14,171 bases of DNA from JBMYQA01 sp049600855 (GCA_049600855.1 JBMYQA010000149.1:1-14171), one strand, 5' to 3'; positions 6,450-14,171 are shown, counted from the first letter of the stretch. Notes: generated by a model from the sequence alone, not told the origin. Made by a program: numbers and translations.

Positions 6450-7157
6450 TTAGTTCTCATGTTGGATTAAGAAAGCACTATCCCGCTCTTTTACACGGGC
6501 GTTTTCTTTAAACAACCTCATGTAAGTGCGCGCTTGCTGCTCGTCTTTTAACGAACCGTACACCACTGAGAACACTTTGCTATTGCCAATCATTTTCACC
6601 CGAATGTACGTTTTATACATGCGGTAATACGACATAAATTCATCTGCTTTTTCAATGGCATTACACAAGTTTCTGTAAGAATACACCTGTACTCCATACC
6701 CTTCCGTGCGGATGCGTCTCAAACCATCTGCATCGTAAGAATAACCCGCTTCTAATTGTGCTTGACGAATCGCACAGGGGTTATTACTATCTCCAAGTAC
6801 TACATCTGTAATTGAACCATCGTCTACGCCTCCACCTTTTGCGGCATCCGCTGCTTTTTGTCTTTCGGCAATTACTTTCTTTTTAAAGTCCGTGTACTCA
6901 TCATTCAATAACTTGTAATCCATGGCATTTACAGCCGAATCTCTCTTCATACGGGTGATATCAGCTTTCAGCTTATTATTTTTATTTTCCAGTGCTTTAT
7001 TTTCACTTTGTAAGCTCTGGGTTTTCTGCTGTAACACCGTATTGGCAGCTTTTAACTGTTCATTTTCTGCCTTCAGCTTTTTCTTAGACTGTGCTTGTAG
7101 CCCAGCAGTTAAGCACAGCATAAAGGCAACAAAAAAAATTGATTTAAGGAATTTCAT
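6450..7157 (-). CDS. Secreted coiled-coil protein with C-terminal SPOR-like domain
   Basis: The product is 235 residues. A clear type I signal peptide (MKFLKSIFFVAFMLCLTAGLQAQ) has likely cleavage after LQA at residue 22; there is no lipobox. Residues 25-103 form a Lys/Glu/Gln/Asn-rich heptad region (repeated LK/LE/LQ units), a long coiled coil. A short Gly-rich linker (108-114) follows. Residues 154-220 look like a SPOR-like fold: GYGVQVYSYRNLCNAIEKAD, then IRVKMIGNSKVFSVVYGSLK and DEQQARTYMRLFKE. SPOR domains bind denuded peptidoglycan glycan strands, so a periplasmic envelope role is plausible, but the SPOR match is by pattern, not search. Two Cys (128, 165) could pair in the periplasm. 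The start ATG at 7157 is fixed by the signal peptide. Confidence 0.8.
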   Translation of the reverse strand: MKFLKSIFFVAFMLCLTAGLQAQSKKKLKAENEQLKAANTVLQQKTQSLQSENKALENKNNKLKADITRMKRDSAVNAMDYKLLNDEYTDFKKKVIAERQKAADAAKGGGVDDGSITDVVLGDSNNPCAIRQAQLEAGYSYDADGLRRIRTEGYGVQVYSYRNLCNAIEKADEFMSYYRMYKTYIRVKMIGNSKVFSVVYGSLKDEQQARTYMRLFKENARVKERDSAFLIQHEN

Positions 7158-7247
7158 TGCTAAGAATTATTTTTTATTGGAAATTGGTCTTGTACAATCC
7201 AAGAAATTAATGAAGTTGACTAATTTTCTCACCGTAACACTAACAAA

Positions 7248-7264
7248 ATATCATCCGTTGATAT
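7248..7264. promoter_or_regulatory. Inverted repeat ATATCA-N5-TGATAT
   Basis: A perfect 6-bp dyad with spacer TCCGT lies about 90 bp upstream of the coiled-coil/SPOR-like gene. It uses the same half-sites as the palindrome at 4081-4093. The rest of the gap 7158-7454 shows no gene or other strong structure. Candidate operator only. Confidence 0.2.
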
Positions 7265-7454
7265 TCAGTATTATTGTTGCAAAAAATCAGTTTTGGTAAT
7301 TTAAAAATGAAGTTAATGTTTCCCTTTAAATAATCCAAGAAAAACACCAGAAAACCAGTGAAATAGCTATTCATAAACCTAAAATAAAGCTGATCTCAAA
7401 TGTTCATTTTATTTTTGGACTAAACTAAGAGCTCGTTCAATTTCCTATTAGCTG

Positions 7455-7847
7455 CTAAAGAAATTGCCTAATTTTTTCAGCTGTAGCTGCTAATTCTTCT
7501 GGACTCATCTTCAATTTAGGTTTGGTAAAGCTGATGTCGCCGATGGAATTGATGGGAATCAGGTGTAGGTGCGCATGTGGCACTTCTAAACCCGCCACGG
7601 CCGATCCTACACGTTGACAAGGAACCGCTTGTTCAATAGCTTTTGCGACTTTTTTGGCAAATACGTGTAATCCAGCAAGTGTATCATCGTCTAAATCAAA
7701 CATGTAATCCACCTCTACTTTGGGAACCACTAAAGTATGTCCTTCCACCACTGGAAAGATATCGAGAAATGCATAATAATTTTCGTCTTCAGCGATTTTG
7801 TGGGATGGAATTTCTCCTTGGATGATTTTGGTAAAAATTGAAGCCAT
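7455..7847 (-). CDS. HIT family protein (histidine triad nucleotide hydrolase)
   Basis: From the ATG at 7847-7845 the product MASIFTKIIQ... is 130 residues, typical for bacterial HIT proteins. An upstream in-frame ATG at 7862 adds only MIIKF and does not fit the family start. Motifs are GEIPSHKIAEDE (11-22), AFLDIFPVVEGHTLVVPK (26-43) and the triad VPHAHLHLIPI (89-99) with His91, His93 and His95. The middle His is the expected nucleophile that forms a nucleotidyl intermediate. Family members hydrolyse adenosine phosphoramidates or dinucleoside polyphosphates in the cytoplasm. It lies downstream of greA on the same strand, a pairing I recall as common in Bacteroidota. Here a terminator and an inverted-repeat element separate the two, so they are probably transcribed apart. 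Confidence 0.93.
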   Translation of the reverse strand: MASIFTKIIQGEIPSHKIAEDENYYAFLDIFPVVEGHTLVVPKVEVDYMFDLDDDTLAGLHVFAKKVAKAIEQAVPCQRVGSAVAGLEVPHAHLHLIPINSIGDISFTKPKLKMSPEELAATAEKIRQFL

Positions 7848-7943
7848 AAATTTGATTATCAATAAGTTATAAAAAAGTATTTATAATAGACAGCAGTTCT
7901 CACTTTATAAAAAATGCTTGTTATTCTGCAAGAAAAGGACTTT

Positions 7944-8072
7944 TTTGTCATGTCGACGTAAGGAGACATCTAAGTGTCACGTGACTAAACAAACTCATTT
8001 GGCTTACTTTGGTACATAATTTTGTATTTTAATGGGCACGTAGATTTCTCCGCTGTGCGTCGAAATGACAAA
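7944..8072. repeat. Intergenic inverted-repeat element (about 129 bp)
   Basis: The left arm at 7944-7971 (TTTGTCATGTCGACG... AGGAGACATCT) and the right arm at 8042-8072 (AGATTTCTCCGC... CGTCGAAATGACAAA) are imperfect inverted copies with a few substitutions and a 3-nt indel. The interior is about 70 nt and contains the perfect 10-bp palindrome GTCACGTGAC (7976-7985). The arm sequence (GTCATTTCGACG...GGAGAAATCT type) resembles palindromic repeats scattered through intergenic regions of many Bacteroidota genomes. It fills most of the 337-bp gap between the HIT and greA genes (7848-8184), where I see no coding sequence. No U-run follows the right arm. Confidence 0.65.
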
Positions 8073-8114
8073 CTGAAAATTGCTGTATAATAGATTAATG
8101 ATAAATTATTTCAT

Positions 8115-8164
8115 AAAAAAGCCACTAGCATTGACCAATTAAAAGTAGACAATGCCAGTGGCTT
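8115..8164 (-). terminator. Intrinsic terminator of greA
   Basis: GCCACTAGCATTG (8121-8133) pairs with CAATGCCAGTGGC (8150-8162) with one mismatch. On the minus strand the stem is followed by six U residues (8120-8115), about 25 nt past the greA stop codon. This is a strong rho-independent terminator. Confidence 0.85.
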
Positions 8165-8184
8165 GCGCAAATCAAGATTGATTT

Positions 8185-8661
8185 TTACATCAATCCTAAA
8201 TCTATAATTTCAAATTTCATAATTCCTCGTGGTGTTTTCACTTCGGCAATTTCTCCCACTTTTTTTCCAAGCAATCCTTCTCCAATCGGAGATTTCACCG
8301 AAATCTTGCCCGTTTTCAAATCAGCTTCTTCTTCTGAAACCAACGTATAGGACATCTCTCTTTTACTTTTTTGCTCGCGAATCTTCACCGTTGATAAAAT
8401 GGAAACTTTACTCGTATCTACTTTCGATTCATCCAACACACGAGCATTGGAGAGGGTATGTTCTAATTTATTAATCTTGAGTTCTAATAATCCTTGGGCA
8501 TCTTTGGCAGCATCGTATTCTGCATTCTCACTTAAATCGCCTTTATCACGTGCTTCCGCAATTTGTTTGGCAATATCTGCTCTCCCTTTCGTTTTTAATG
8601 TTTGTAATTCTTCTTGCAACCGGTCAAAACCTTCTTGAGTGTAATATGTGTATTTTGCCAT
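8185..8661 (-). CDS. greA: Transcription elongation factor GreA
   Basis: The product is 158 residues, the normal GreA length. The N-terminal antiparallel coiled coil (about 8-78) holds the signature ARDKGDLSENAEYDAAKDAQ (37-56). Asp42 and Glu45 at its tip are the acidic residues that reach RNA polymerase's active site and stimulate cleavage of backtracked RNA. The C-terminal FKBP-like domain (about 85-158) contains SPIGEGLLGKKVGE. It is a cytoplasmic housekeeping factor. The ATG at 8661 gives the usual MAKYTYYT-type N-terminus. The gene has its own terminator and no close upstream partner. Confidence 0.97.
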   Translation of the reverse strand: MAKYTYYTQEGFDRLQEELQTLKTKGRADIAKQIAEARDKGDLSENAEYDAAKDAQGLLELKINKLEHTLSNARVLDESKVDTSKVSILSTVKIREQKSKREMSYTLVSEEEADLKTGKISVKSPIGEGLLGKKVGEIAEVKTPRGIMKFEIIDLGLM

Positions 8662-8967
8662 AACTTTACAGTTTTAGTTCATAACTTTTACAGCACTCCC
8701 ACTAGTGCAACCATTTTTAATGATAATGCTTTTAGCGGTGATTCATAACGATAACCTATCCTAAAAGCAAAATAAACCAATTACATAAGCAGTCATGTTG
8801 CTCATGCGACTGGAGTTTTATCTCATTTTAGATGAAAAAAACGGCATCAATTTGAGCCGTTCTAATTATTGGGTAAACGCAAAACTAATAATTTTATTGG
8901 ATTCGTCAATGAGAATAGTACATTCATTCCCTGCGAATTCATTTCAGCTTTACGAAACTTAACTGCT
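8662..8967. other. Intergenic region between greA and the MmcQ/YjbR gene
   Basis: The 306 bp hold no convincing gene. Visible structures are the terminator at 8835-8861 (listed separately), a small dyad GCACT-N6-AGTGC at 8693-8708 just upstream of greA, and an imperfect stem at 8790-8812 (CAGTC...GACTG). A weak -7-like element for greA (TTATTTTG on the minus strand, 8775-8768) is one base off consensus and would give a leader of about 100 nt. None of these is strong. Confidence 0.4.
8835..8861 (-). terminator. Intrinsic terminator of the MmcQ/YjbR gene
   Basis: AACGGC (8840-8845) pairs with GCCGTT (8856-8861), and on the minus strand the stem runs into a U-run of about six (8839-8835). It lies about 107 nt past the stop at 8968, the nearest minus-strand gene end. 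Confidence 0.7.
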
Positions 8968-9327
8968 TTACGCTTCCAATTGTTTCAATTCTTCGCGCAT
9001 CTTTTTAGGTAATTTAGACACTACCAACTCATACGAATGTTGAATCCAAGCCCTCACTTCCTCATCGGGCATTTCACCATCCATAATAATGGTATTCCAA
9101 TGTTTTTTATTCATATGATAACCGGGAATCACACAAGTGTATTTTTCCCTTAACTCAATCGCTTTCTCTGGATCGCATTTCACATTAATACTTTCAAAGG
9201 TATTAATCCCAGTTAGTGCAAACATTTTGCCCAGCACCTTGAATACAAGGGTATTATCATCAAAAGGCATTTCTTCGGTAACGCCTGCAAAAGACAAGCA
9301 GTAATCGCGGTATTCTTCTATATGCAT
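8968..9327 (-). CDS. MmcQ/YjbR family protein
   Basis: The product is 119 residues and covers a complete MmcQ/YjbR-like domain. Family features are an N-terminal YRDYCLSFAGVTEEMPFDDNTLVFKVLGKMFAL segment (6-38), an NVKCDPEKAIELRE block (48-61), and VIPGYHMNKKHWNTIIMD (66-83), where the HMNKKHW core is strongly conserved. The fold is CyaY-like. The family is often labelled DNA-binding, but a firm biochemical role is lacking. Cytoplasmic, with no signal peptide. A good promoter -7 element lies just upstream and a terminator downstream, so it is probably a single-gene unit. Confidence 0.92.
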   Translation of the reverse strand: MHIEEYRDYCLSFAGVTEEMPFDDNTLVFKVLGKMFALTGINTFESINVKCDPEKAIELREKYTCVIPGYHMNKKHWNTIIMDGEMPDEEVRAWIQHSYELVVSKLPKKMREELKQLEA

Positions 9328-9353
9328 GATTTTAGATTGAATCGTTTCTTTTT

Positions 9354-9361
9354 CAAAGATA
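9354..9361 (-). promoter_or_regulatory. Candidate -7 element of the MmcQ/YjbR gene
   Basis: On the minus strand this reads TATCTTTG, a perfect match to TAnnTTTG, placing the transcript start about 20 nt before the ATG at 9327. No canonical TTG at -33 was found. Confidence 0.45.
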
Positions 9362-9541
9362 ACTGGTTTTCCGTTTGAACCCTCCTTAACGTATCTATTA
9401 ATTCATCTTTTTCAATTGCCAACAACTGTTAAGTTTGTTAACTTTTCGTCCACCCTCCATTTTACATTGTCATTGCTTCGTGTATCTCAAATAAAAACCT
9501 CAAATTCAAGGAATAGATTCAGCATACCATAAAGAAGTTAG

Positions 9542-9780
9542 AGAAAATTATATATTTGCGCTCCACTATCGCTTGCCTATGAAATAGACGACTACACTTT
9601 CAATTTAACAGACTTGATAGGGAAATTACCCGATTTTACTTACTTTCGGCACTTTGTATTCCAAATTGAACAAAGAAATTTGCTCAGTTAGAGCTACTCA
9701 TTCAATTCATTATACAAGGAGGTGATTTAAACCTCGATACTAAAACATTCAGGTTCATAAGGTCACCTTCAGACTGTTAG
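9542..9780 (+). pseudogene. Frameshifted gene remnant, family not recognised
   Basis: Two adjacent open stretches look like one protein broken by a frameshift. Frame A (9542-9691) includes YEIDDYTFNLTDLIGKLPDF and YFRHFVFQIEQ, ending at TAG 9689-9691. Frame B (about 9672-9780) gives KKFAQLELLIQF and IIQGGDLNLDTKTFRFIRSP, ending at TAG 9778-9780. The switch near 9670-9690 fits a 1-nt loss or 2-nt gain. Neither part has an ATG at its head. I do not recognise the family. Amino-acid composition is protein-like, but with about 75 residues chance cannot be excluded. The rest of the 9328-9954 gap shows no other gene. Confidence 0.4.
9551..9558 (+). promoter_or_regulatory. TATATTTG -7-like element
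   Basis: A perfect TAnnTTTG match followed by CG would start rightward transcription near 9565, about 390 nt before sprA. It falls inside the head of the gene remnant and has no clear TTG at -33. It could drive a long sprA leader or be coincidental. Confidence 0.3.
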
Positions 9781-9803
9781 TCGCATGAAATAGTCGCATG
9801 AAA
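9778..9803 (+). repeat. 13-bp perfect tandem duplication
   Basis: TAGTCGCATGAAA occurs twice in a row (9778-9790 and 9791-9803), starting exactly at the stop codon of the frame-B remnant. A 5-bp hairpin (TTGCG-N6-CGCAA, 9805-9820) follows. Both lie about 150 bp upstream of sprA. It may be a slippage product or part of the sprA control region. Confidence 0.6.
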
Positions 9804-9954
9804 ATTGCGTAGTTTCGCAACTTGCCCAAGAAAGAAAAGCCAAAAGCTCAAAACTTTTCATGAATCATTCGGGCACTGTTAAAGGAAAGATTTGATCATT
9901 AGCGTTTAAGGATGATTTTCTGTTGTCCAAATTCCATATGCATCAAGTTTTCAA

Positions 9955-12900
9955 ATGTCAATCTTAAAACAAGAAAGAGAAGTGTTGTTTAGGTCAATTT
10001 CAACGTTTTGTATCGTTCTATTTTTTTTATTAGCAGGATTTGGAACTGCTCTTGGTCAAGCAAAAAAAGATTCTGTTGATGTTCGTACAGATACAACGAA
10101 GGTAACGCCCGCATTCTACTTTAAAGATCGATTAGGGGATCCGTTCTCCATTCGAAACTCTCGCTCACCTTTATTGCTCCCCCTACCCTCTTCTATCCAA
10201 TTTCAGATGAAGGTGGATACGAGTTTAAGGTATTTTAATCTCACGGAGCGATTTGGAGATTTCGATTATCGGTACCCATCGCTCATCAACATGGGCAGTT
10301 ATCAGAAATATCGCTACAATCAGCTCATGACTGATTATTGGCGAGGGAGTGTCAATCCTGCTGATACGGCTACTACAGATGATCCTGATGCGATTATTCC
10401 GCCTATCGAGATTAAAAGTGCCGCATTTAAGCGATTATTTGGAGGGGATAAAATTGACCTTCAACCCAACGGAAATATTGTATTAGACTTTGGCGGTTTA
10501 TGGCAACGAGTAGATAACCCCGCACTTTCTGTCAGGCAACAACGGCAAGGTGGCTTTAACTTTGACCAACAAATTGGGATGAACTTGGCCGGTAAAATTG
10601 GAGAAAAACTCAATGTCAATTTTAATTTTGATACTAAAAACACCTTCCAATTTGAACAGGCTTACAACATTAGCTATACTGCCTTTGAAGAAGATATCAT
10701 CCAAGAAGTGCAAATGGGTAATGTCAATTTTCCCGTAAATAACAGCCTCATTACAGGTGCTCAAAACCTATTTGGTATTAAAACGCGCATGCGGTTTGGT
10801 AAACTGTGGATCAACTCTGTAATTTCCAACCAACGCGGAACCGTAGAAACCATTCGCATCAAAAATGGTGCGCAATCCCGTGAATTTGAAATCAGGGCGA
10901 CCGAATACGATAACAACCGTCATTTCTTCCTTTCGCAATTCTTCCGCGATAATTACGAACGTTCCTTAACCAACTTACCCATTCCCAATTCTGGTGTAAA
11001 CGTAACTCGGGTGGTGGTATACGTCACCAACCGAAATAACAATACCAGCGACCTCCGAAATATGGTCGGCCTGCTTGACTTGGGTGATGTGATTACAGAT
11101 CGTACCGTTGGAGCCTTGCCCAAAACCGATTCTAATCCGAATGATAATATAGTGGATTTAGTACGGACGGATAATGAGAACCCCGCCATTAACAATAAAA
11201 GTTTACAGCAGTTACTCAGTGGAAATGGTGTGGCGCTCCGCGATGCAAATACCGTTGAAGCCGCTTTAACTGCCGAAAACTTGGTAAATGGAACAGAGTT
11301 CGTTCGCTTAGACAATGCGCGGCAATTAAATGAGAGTGAATACACCATCAATAATGCCTTAGGTTACATCTCCCTCAATACACCTTTACGAAATGATGAA
11401 GCCTTGGCTGTGGCTTACGAATATACCTACAATGGCGAGCAACATAAAGTAGGTGAACTGCAAGAAGATATTGTCCGATTGAATGATGAAGCCGTCATTT
11501 ACTTGAAATTATTGCGCCCAGCATCTATCCAAACCAATTCCATTGCTTGGGACTTGATGATGAAGAATATCTATTCATTAAATACCAATCAGTTACAACA
11601 AAATGGCTTCCAATGTCGTGTCATTTACCGCGATGACGACACGGGTCTTGATCAGCCTAAATTGCAAGAAGGAGCACTCATTTCTACGCAACAATTGGTA
11701 AAAGTGATGGGCATCGACCAACTCAACCCTAACCGAGATCGTCAATCGGATGGTAATGCCGATTTTGTGGAGGGCCTCACCATTGACAAACTCAATGGAC
11801 GTGTCATTTTCCCTACCGTAGAACCCTTTCGAATTGAGTTGGAAGAGAACTTCCTTGATAACGAACAGGAACTCAAAGACAAATATGTATTTAATGACCT
11901 CTACCTTAGAACGCAAGCAGATGCCCGACTAAATCGAACGCAGAATAAGTACTTTTTGAAGGGATCTTATCAATCGGGTTCTTCTTCTGAGATCATCTTA
12001 CCTGGAATCAATATTGCTCAAAACTCTGTGGTGGTGCGAGCAGGAAATACGATGTTGAGTGAAGGGGCCGATTATACGGTTGACTATCAGTTTGGTCGTG
12101 TTCGACTCATGAACCAAGGCGTATTAAGTTCGGGTAAAGAGATTGTGATTCAATACGAGCGTGCTGACTTATTTGCACTCCAAACGCGAAACTTAATGGG
12201 AATTGATTTAGAATATATTCTCAATAAAGATATTCGCTTTACGGGTACCCTTTTACATTTTAATGAGCGCCCCGTATTAACGCGTGTGGCTATTGGTAAC
12301 GAACCTGTAAAAAATACGGTATTTGGTATGGGCGTTGATTACCGAGGCGAATCGAATCTACTAACCAAAATTGCCAACAAAATTCCTGGTGTAAAATCCA
12401 AAGAAGCGACTCCAATTACCTTAAAGGCAGAAGTTGCCGGACTCATTCCTGGCTCACCTCGGCTTATTGGACAAAATGGAGTTTCTTACATTGATGACTT
12501 CGAAAGTTCAGAAGTGCCTTTCGATTTAACCCGAAGCCCACAAGCTTGGGTGTTAGGAAGTACCCCACAGCTCATTCTCGACCAAGATATGATTCCCAGC
12601 AACTTTCAAGGATTAGAAAGGGGTTACCGCAGGGCAAAGCTATCGTGGTACAATATCGACCAAGTGTTTTACAATACTGCTGGTGCTGGGCAAAATAATA
12701 CCCGTCCTGATGGCATTGGAGATGATGATGTGCGGAACCAATTGGTTCGTGCCATTGGCTTTAATGAGGTATTTCCAAATAGAGCCGCTCAACAAATCTC
12801 TTTCCCAGAAACGTCTTTTGACTTAGCCTATTATCCTGACGAACGCGGCCCTTATAACTACAATGATAACCCTACCGAATGGGATGAAAATGCGCGCATG

Positions 12901-14171
12901 AACAATCCTGAAAAGAACTTTGGAGCCATTACGCGTGCCATTACACATGATGTCGATTTCGATAATATCAACATTCAATACATTGAGTTCTGGCTCATGG
13001 ATCCGTTTGCTAATGGAGCAGGTGATGTCAATAAGTACGTTCGAGATAACAGAGGAAATACGACGGGTGGAGATTTATACATTAACTTAGGCAATATTTC
13101 TGAGGATGTCATTCCTGATAATCGTCACTTCTTTGAAAATGGCTTAACGGTAGATCGAAGCAATTTAACAGAATCGGAATGGGGATATTCTCCCAATCAA
13201 CAGTATTTGACCAATGCGTTTGGTACCGAAGCAGGCGCACGCACCGCACAGGATGTTGGTTTTGATGGCTACAACAACCAAGAGGAAATGGACAGTTTAC
13301 TCAGAAACCTCCCGATCAACGTCCAAGATGTATTTGCGAATGACCCTTCTGCTGATGACTTTGTACACTATTTAGATGCCGAAAGTCCTAATGGTACCGT
13401 AAAGATCTTGGAGCGATATAAAAACTTTACCAACCCTGAAGGAAACTCCCCTGAAAATACGACTGGCGGTGTAGTTCGTGCTTACACCAACTTCCCAGAA
13501 AATGAAGACTTGAACCGTGACAACACCCTTTCTACCATTGACCAGTACTACCAGTATAAAGTTCCATTGCGACCTGGCTTAGATATTGGTTCTTCCTTTA
13601 TTGTAGATAAATTGGAAACTCGAGCACCTCAAGTCGGTGGAGAAGATGGTGATCCCATTACTTGGTATCAGTTTCGTATTCCTATCCGAACAGAAAATAA
13701 AACGAACATAGGCGGTATTGATGGGTTCAAATCCATCCGTTACATCCGAATGTTTATGACGGGCTGGCGGGAACCTGTAGTCCTTCGAATGGTGCAGTTT
13801 CAGTTAGTGAGTGCGCAGTGGCGACCTGTAACGGAATTTTCTGTAGCCGAATCTGGTGCTGGCCCAGCGGTAGAGCCACCACGCAATATTGATGTTTCGT
13901 CGGTAAACATTGAAGAAAATGGCGACTTGTCGGAAGGAACGATTCCTTACGATTTGCCTCCAGGCTTTATTCGTGACTTTGACCAAACCTCAGCCGTTAC
14001 GCGTCAACTCAATGAGCAATCACTCCAATTGTGTATTGATGGGCTAGAAGATAGTGACGGACGAGCAGTCTTTAAAACCGTCTCGATGGATTTCATCAAC
14101 TATAAACGCTTAAAACTAGAGGTTCACGGGCATAGTGCCACCTCAGAGACGGATGATCTGAATGTATTTAT
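9955..14171 (+). CDS. sprA: Type IX secretion translocon SprA/Sov (5' part, runs off the edge)
   Basis: The open frame runs without a stop from ATG 9955 to the window end, giving 1405 residues of a protein usually near 2400. A signal peptide (FCIVLFFLLAGFGTALG, about 18-34) leads into the SprA_N region: the KRLFGGDKIDLQPNG segment near 163, FDQQIGMNLAGKIGEKLNVN near 204, EVQMGNVNFPVNNSLITGAQ near 250, and NRHFFLSQFFRDNYE near 322. Later landmarks are YIDDFESSEVPFDL near 844, the YYPDERGPYNY motif near 959, and LYINLGNISEDVIPDNRHFFENGL near 1041, matching SprA of gliding Bacteroidota. SprA forms the giant outer-membrane beta-barrel through which cargo with C-terminal T9SS signals leaves the cell, working with PorV and the Gld motor. 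Start: no earlier in-frame ATG exists before an upstream stop. It is preceded by a long non-coding gap rather than a close partner gene. Confidence 0.97.
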   Translation, partial: MSILKQEREVLFRSISTFCIVLFFLLAGFGTALGQAKKDSVDVRTDTTKVTPAFYFKDRLGDPFSIRNSRSPLLLPLPSSIQFQMKVDTSLRYFNLTERFGDFDYRYPSLINMGSYQKYRYNQLMTDYWRGSVNPADTATTDDPDAIIPPIEIKSAAFKRLFGGDKIDLQPNGNIVLDFGGLWQRVDNPALSVRQQRQGGFNFDQQIGMNLAGKIGEKLNVNFNFDTKNTFQFEQAYNISYTAFEEDIIQEVQMGNVNFPVNNSLITGAQNLFGIKTRMRFGKLWINSVISNQRGTVETIRIKNGAQSREFEIRATEYDNNRHFFLSQFFRDNYERSLTNLPIPNSGVNVTRVVVYVTNRNNNTSDLRNMVGLLDLGDVITDRTVGALPKTDSNPNDNIVDLVRTDNENPAINNKSLQQLLSGNGVALRDANTVEAALTAENLVNGTEFVRLDNARQLNESEYTINNALGYISLNTPLRNDEALAVAYEYTYNGEQHKVGELQEDIVRLNDEAVIYLKLLRPASIQTNSIAWDLMMKNIYSLNTNQLQQNGFQCRVIYRDDDTGLDQPKLQEGALISTQQLVKVMGIDQLNPNRDRQSDGNADFVEGLTIDKLNGRVIFPTVEPFRIELEENFLDNEQELKDKYVFNDLYLRTQADARLNRTQNKYFLKGSYQSGSSSEIILPGINIAQNSVVVRAGNTMLSEGADYTVDYQFGRVRLMNQGVLSSGKEIVIQYERADLFALQTRNLMGIDLEYILNKDIRFTGTLLHFNERPVLTRVAIGNEPVKNTVFGMGVDYRGESNLLTKIANKIPGVKSKEATPITLKAEVAGLIPGSPRLIGQNGVSYIDDFESSEVPFDLTRSPQAWVLGSTPQLILDQDMIPSNFQGLERGYRRAKLSWYNIDQVFYNTAGAGQNNTRPDGIGDDDVRNQLVRAIGFNEVFPNRAAQQISFPETSFDLAYYPDERGPYNYNDNPTEWDENARMNNPEKNFGAITRAITHDVDFDNINIQYIEFWLMDPFANGAGDVNKYVRDNRGNTTGGDLYINLGNISEDVIPDNRHFFENGLTVDRSNLTESEWGYSPNQQYLTNAFGTEAGARTAQDVGFDGYNNQEEMDSLLRNLPINVQDVFANDPSADDFVHYLDAESPNGTVKILERYKNFTNPEGNSPENTTGGVVRAYTNFPENEDLNRDNTLSTIDQYYQYKVPLRPGLDIGSSFIVDKLETRAPQVGGEDGDPITWYQFRIPIRTENKTNIGGIDGFKSIRYIRMFMTGWREPVVLRMVQFQLVSAQWRPVTEFSVAESGAGPAVEPPRNIDVSSVNIEENGDLSEGTIPYDLPPGFIRDFDQTSAVTRQLNEQSLQLCIDGLEDSDGRAVFKTVSMDFINYKRLKLEVHGHSATSETDDLNVF

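Noticed and set aside
7848..7862. Five-residue upstream extension of the HIT protein from ATG 7862
   Set aside because: MASIFTKI... is the usual family start and the extra MIIKF matches nothing expected.
9717..9724. AAGGAGGT, a perfect Shine-Dalgarno-like sequence
   Set aside because: No start codon follows at usable distance, the stretch reads as coding in the frame-B remnant, and Bacteroidota rarely use Shine-Dalgarno sites.
9565..9954. Possible structured RNA or tRNA after the TATATTTG element
   Set aside because: No cloverleaf, CCA end, or long stem found; only a 5-bp hairpin and a tandem repeat.
10461..11916. Several minus-strand open frames of 60-132 codons
   Set aside because: They lie wholly opposite the continuous sprA frame and have no protein-family features.
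1..14171. CRISPR array, phage genes, complete insertion sequence or toxin-antitoxin pair
   Set aside because: No regularly spaced repeats, transposase, integrase, phage structural protein or small overlapping gene pair was seen on either strand.

Overview
The window looks like a chromosomal segment of a member of the Bacteroidota. The right-hand 4.2 kb is the 5' part of sprA (sov), the outer-membrane translocon of the type IX secretion system, which is confined to that phylum. Candidate promoters fit the Bacteroidota consensus (TAnnTTTG at -7), starts lack Shine-Dalgarno sequences, and the DNA is A+T-rich. I cannot place it more precisely; a cytophagal, chitinophagal or flavobacterial relative would all fit.

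Layout from left to right. Positions 1-194 hold the end of a plus-strand reading frame resembling the N-terminal part of a NodU/CmcH-type carbamoyltransferase. It stops early and runs through the terminator of the next gene. Three minus-strand genes follow: a zinc-ribbon/coiled-coil/leucine-rich-repeat protein (290-1210), an NTP_transf_5-type nucleotidyltransferase (1461-2681), and a Get3/ArsA-like ATPase with an HSP20-like tail (2788-3951). The strand then switches to a broken sulfotransferase gene (about 4161-4470), a VanW-family gene (about 4491-5324), a large imperfect palindrome (5339-5434) and a monoacylglycerol-lipase-type hydrolase (5549-6379).

A second minus-strand block contains a secreted coiled-coil/SPOR-like protein (6450-7157), a HIT-family hydrolase (7455-7847), a dispersed-type inverted-repeat element (about 7944-8072), the transcript-cleavage factor GreA (8185-8661) and an MmcQ/YjbR-family protein (8968-9327). 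Most of these carry their own intrinsic terminator (hairpin plus U-run), so they look largely monocistronic. A 627-bp gap follows with a frameshifted, unidentified gene remnant and a 13-bp tandem repeat. sprA then starts at 9955 and runs off the right edge.

The genes do not form one pathway. They are ordinary housekeeping or envelope genes: GreA acts in transcription, HIT in nucleotide hydrolysis, SprA in protein secretion, and the SPOR-like protein is probably periplasmic. Around them are signs of gene decay, with up to three remnants (carbamoyltransferase, sulfotransferase, unknown), and two inverted-repeat elements. I see no convincing new multi-gene system. The better leads are the two inverted-repeat elements, the remnants, and a plus-strand terminator with no annotated gene before it.
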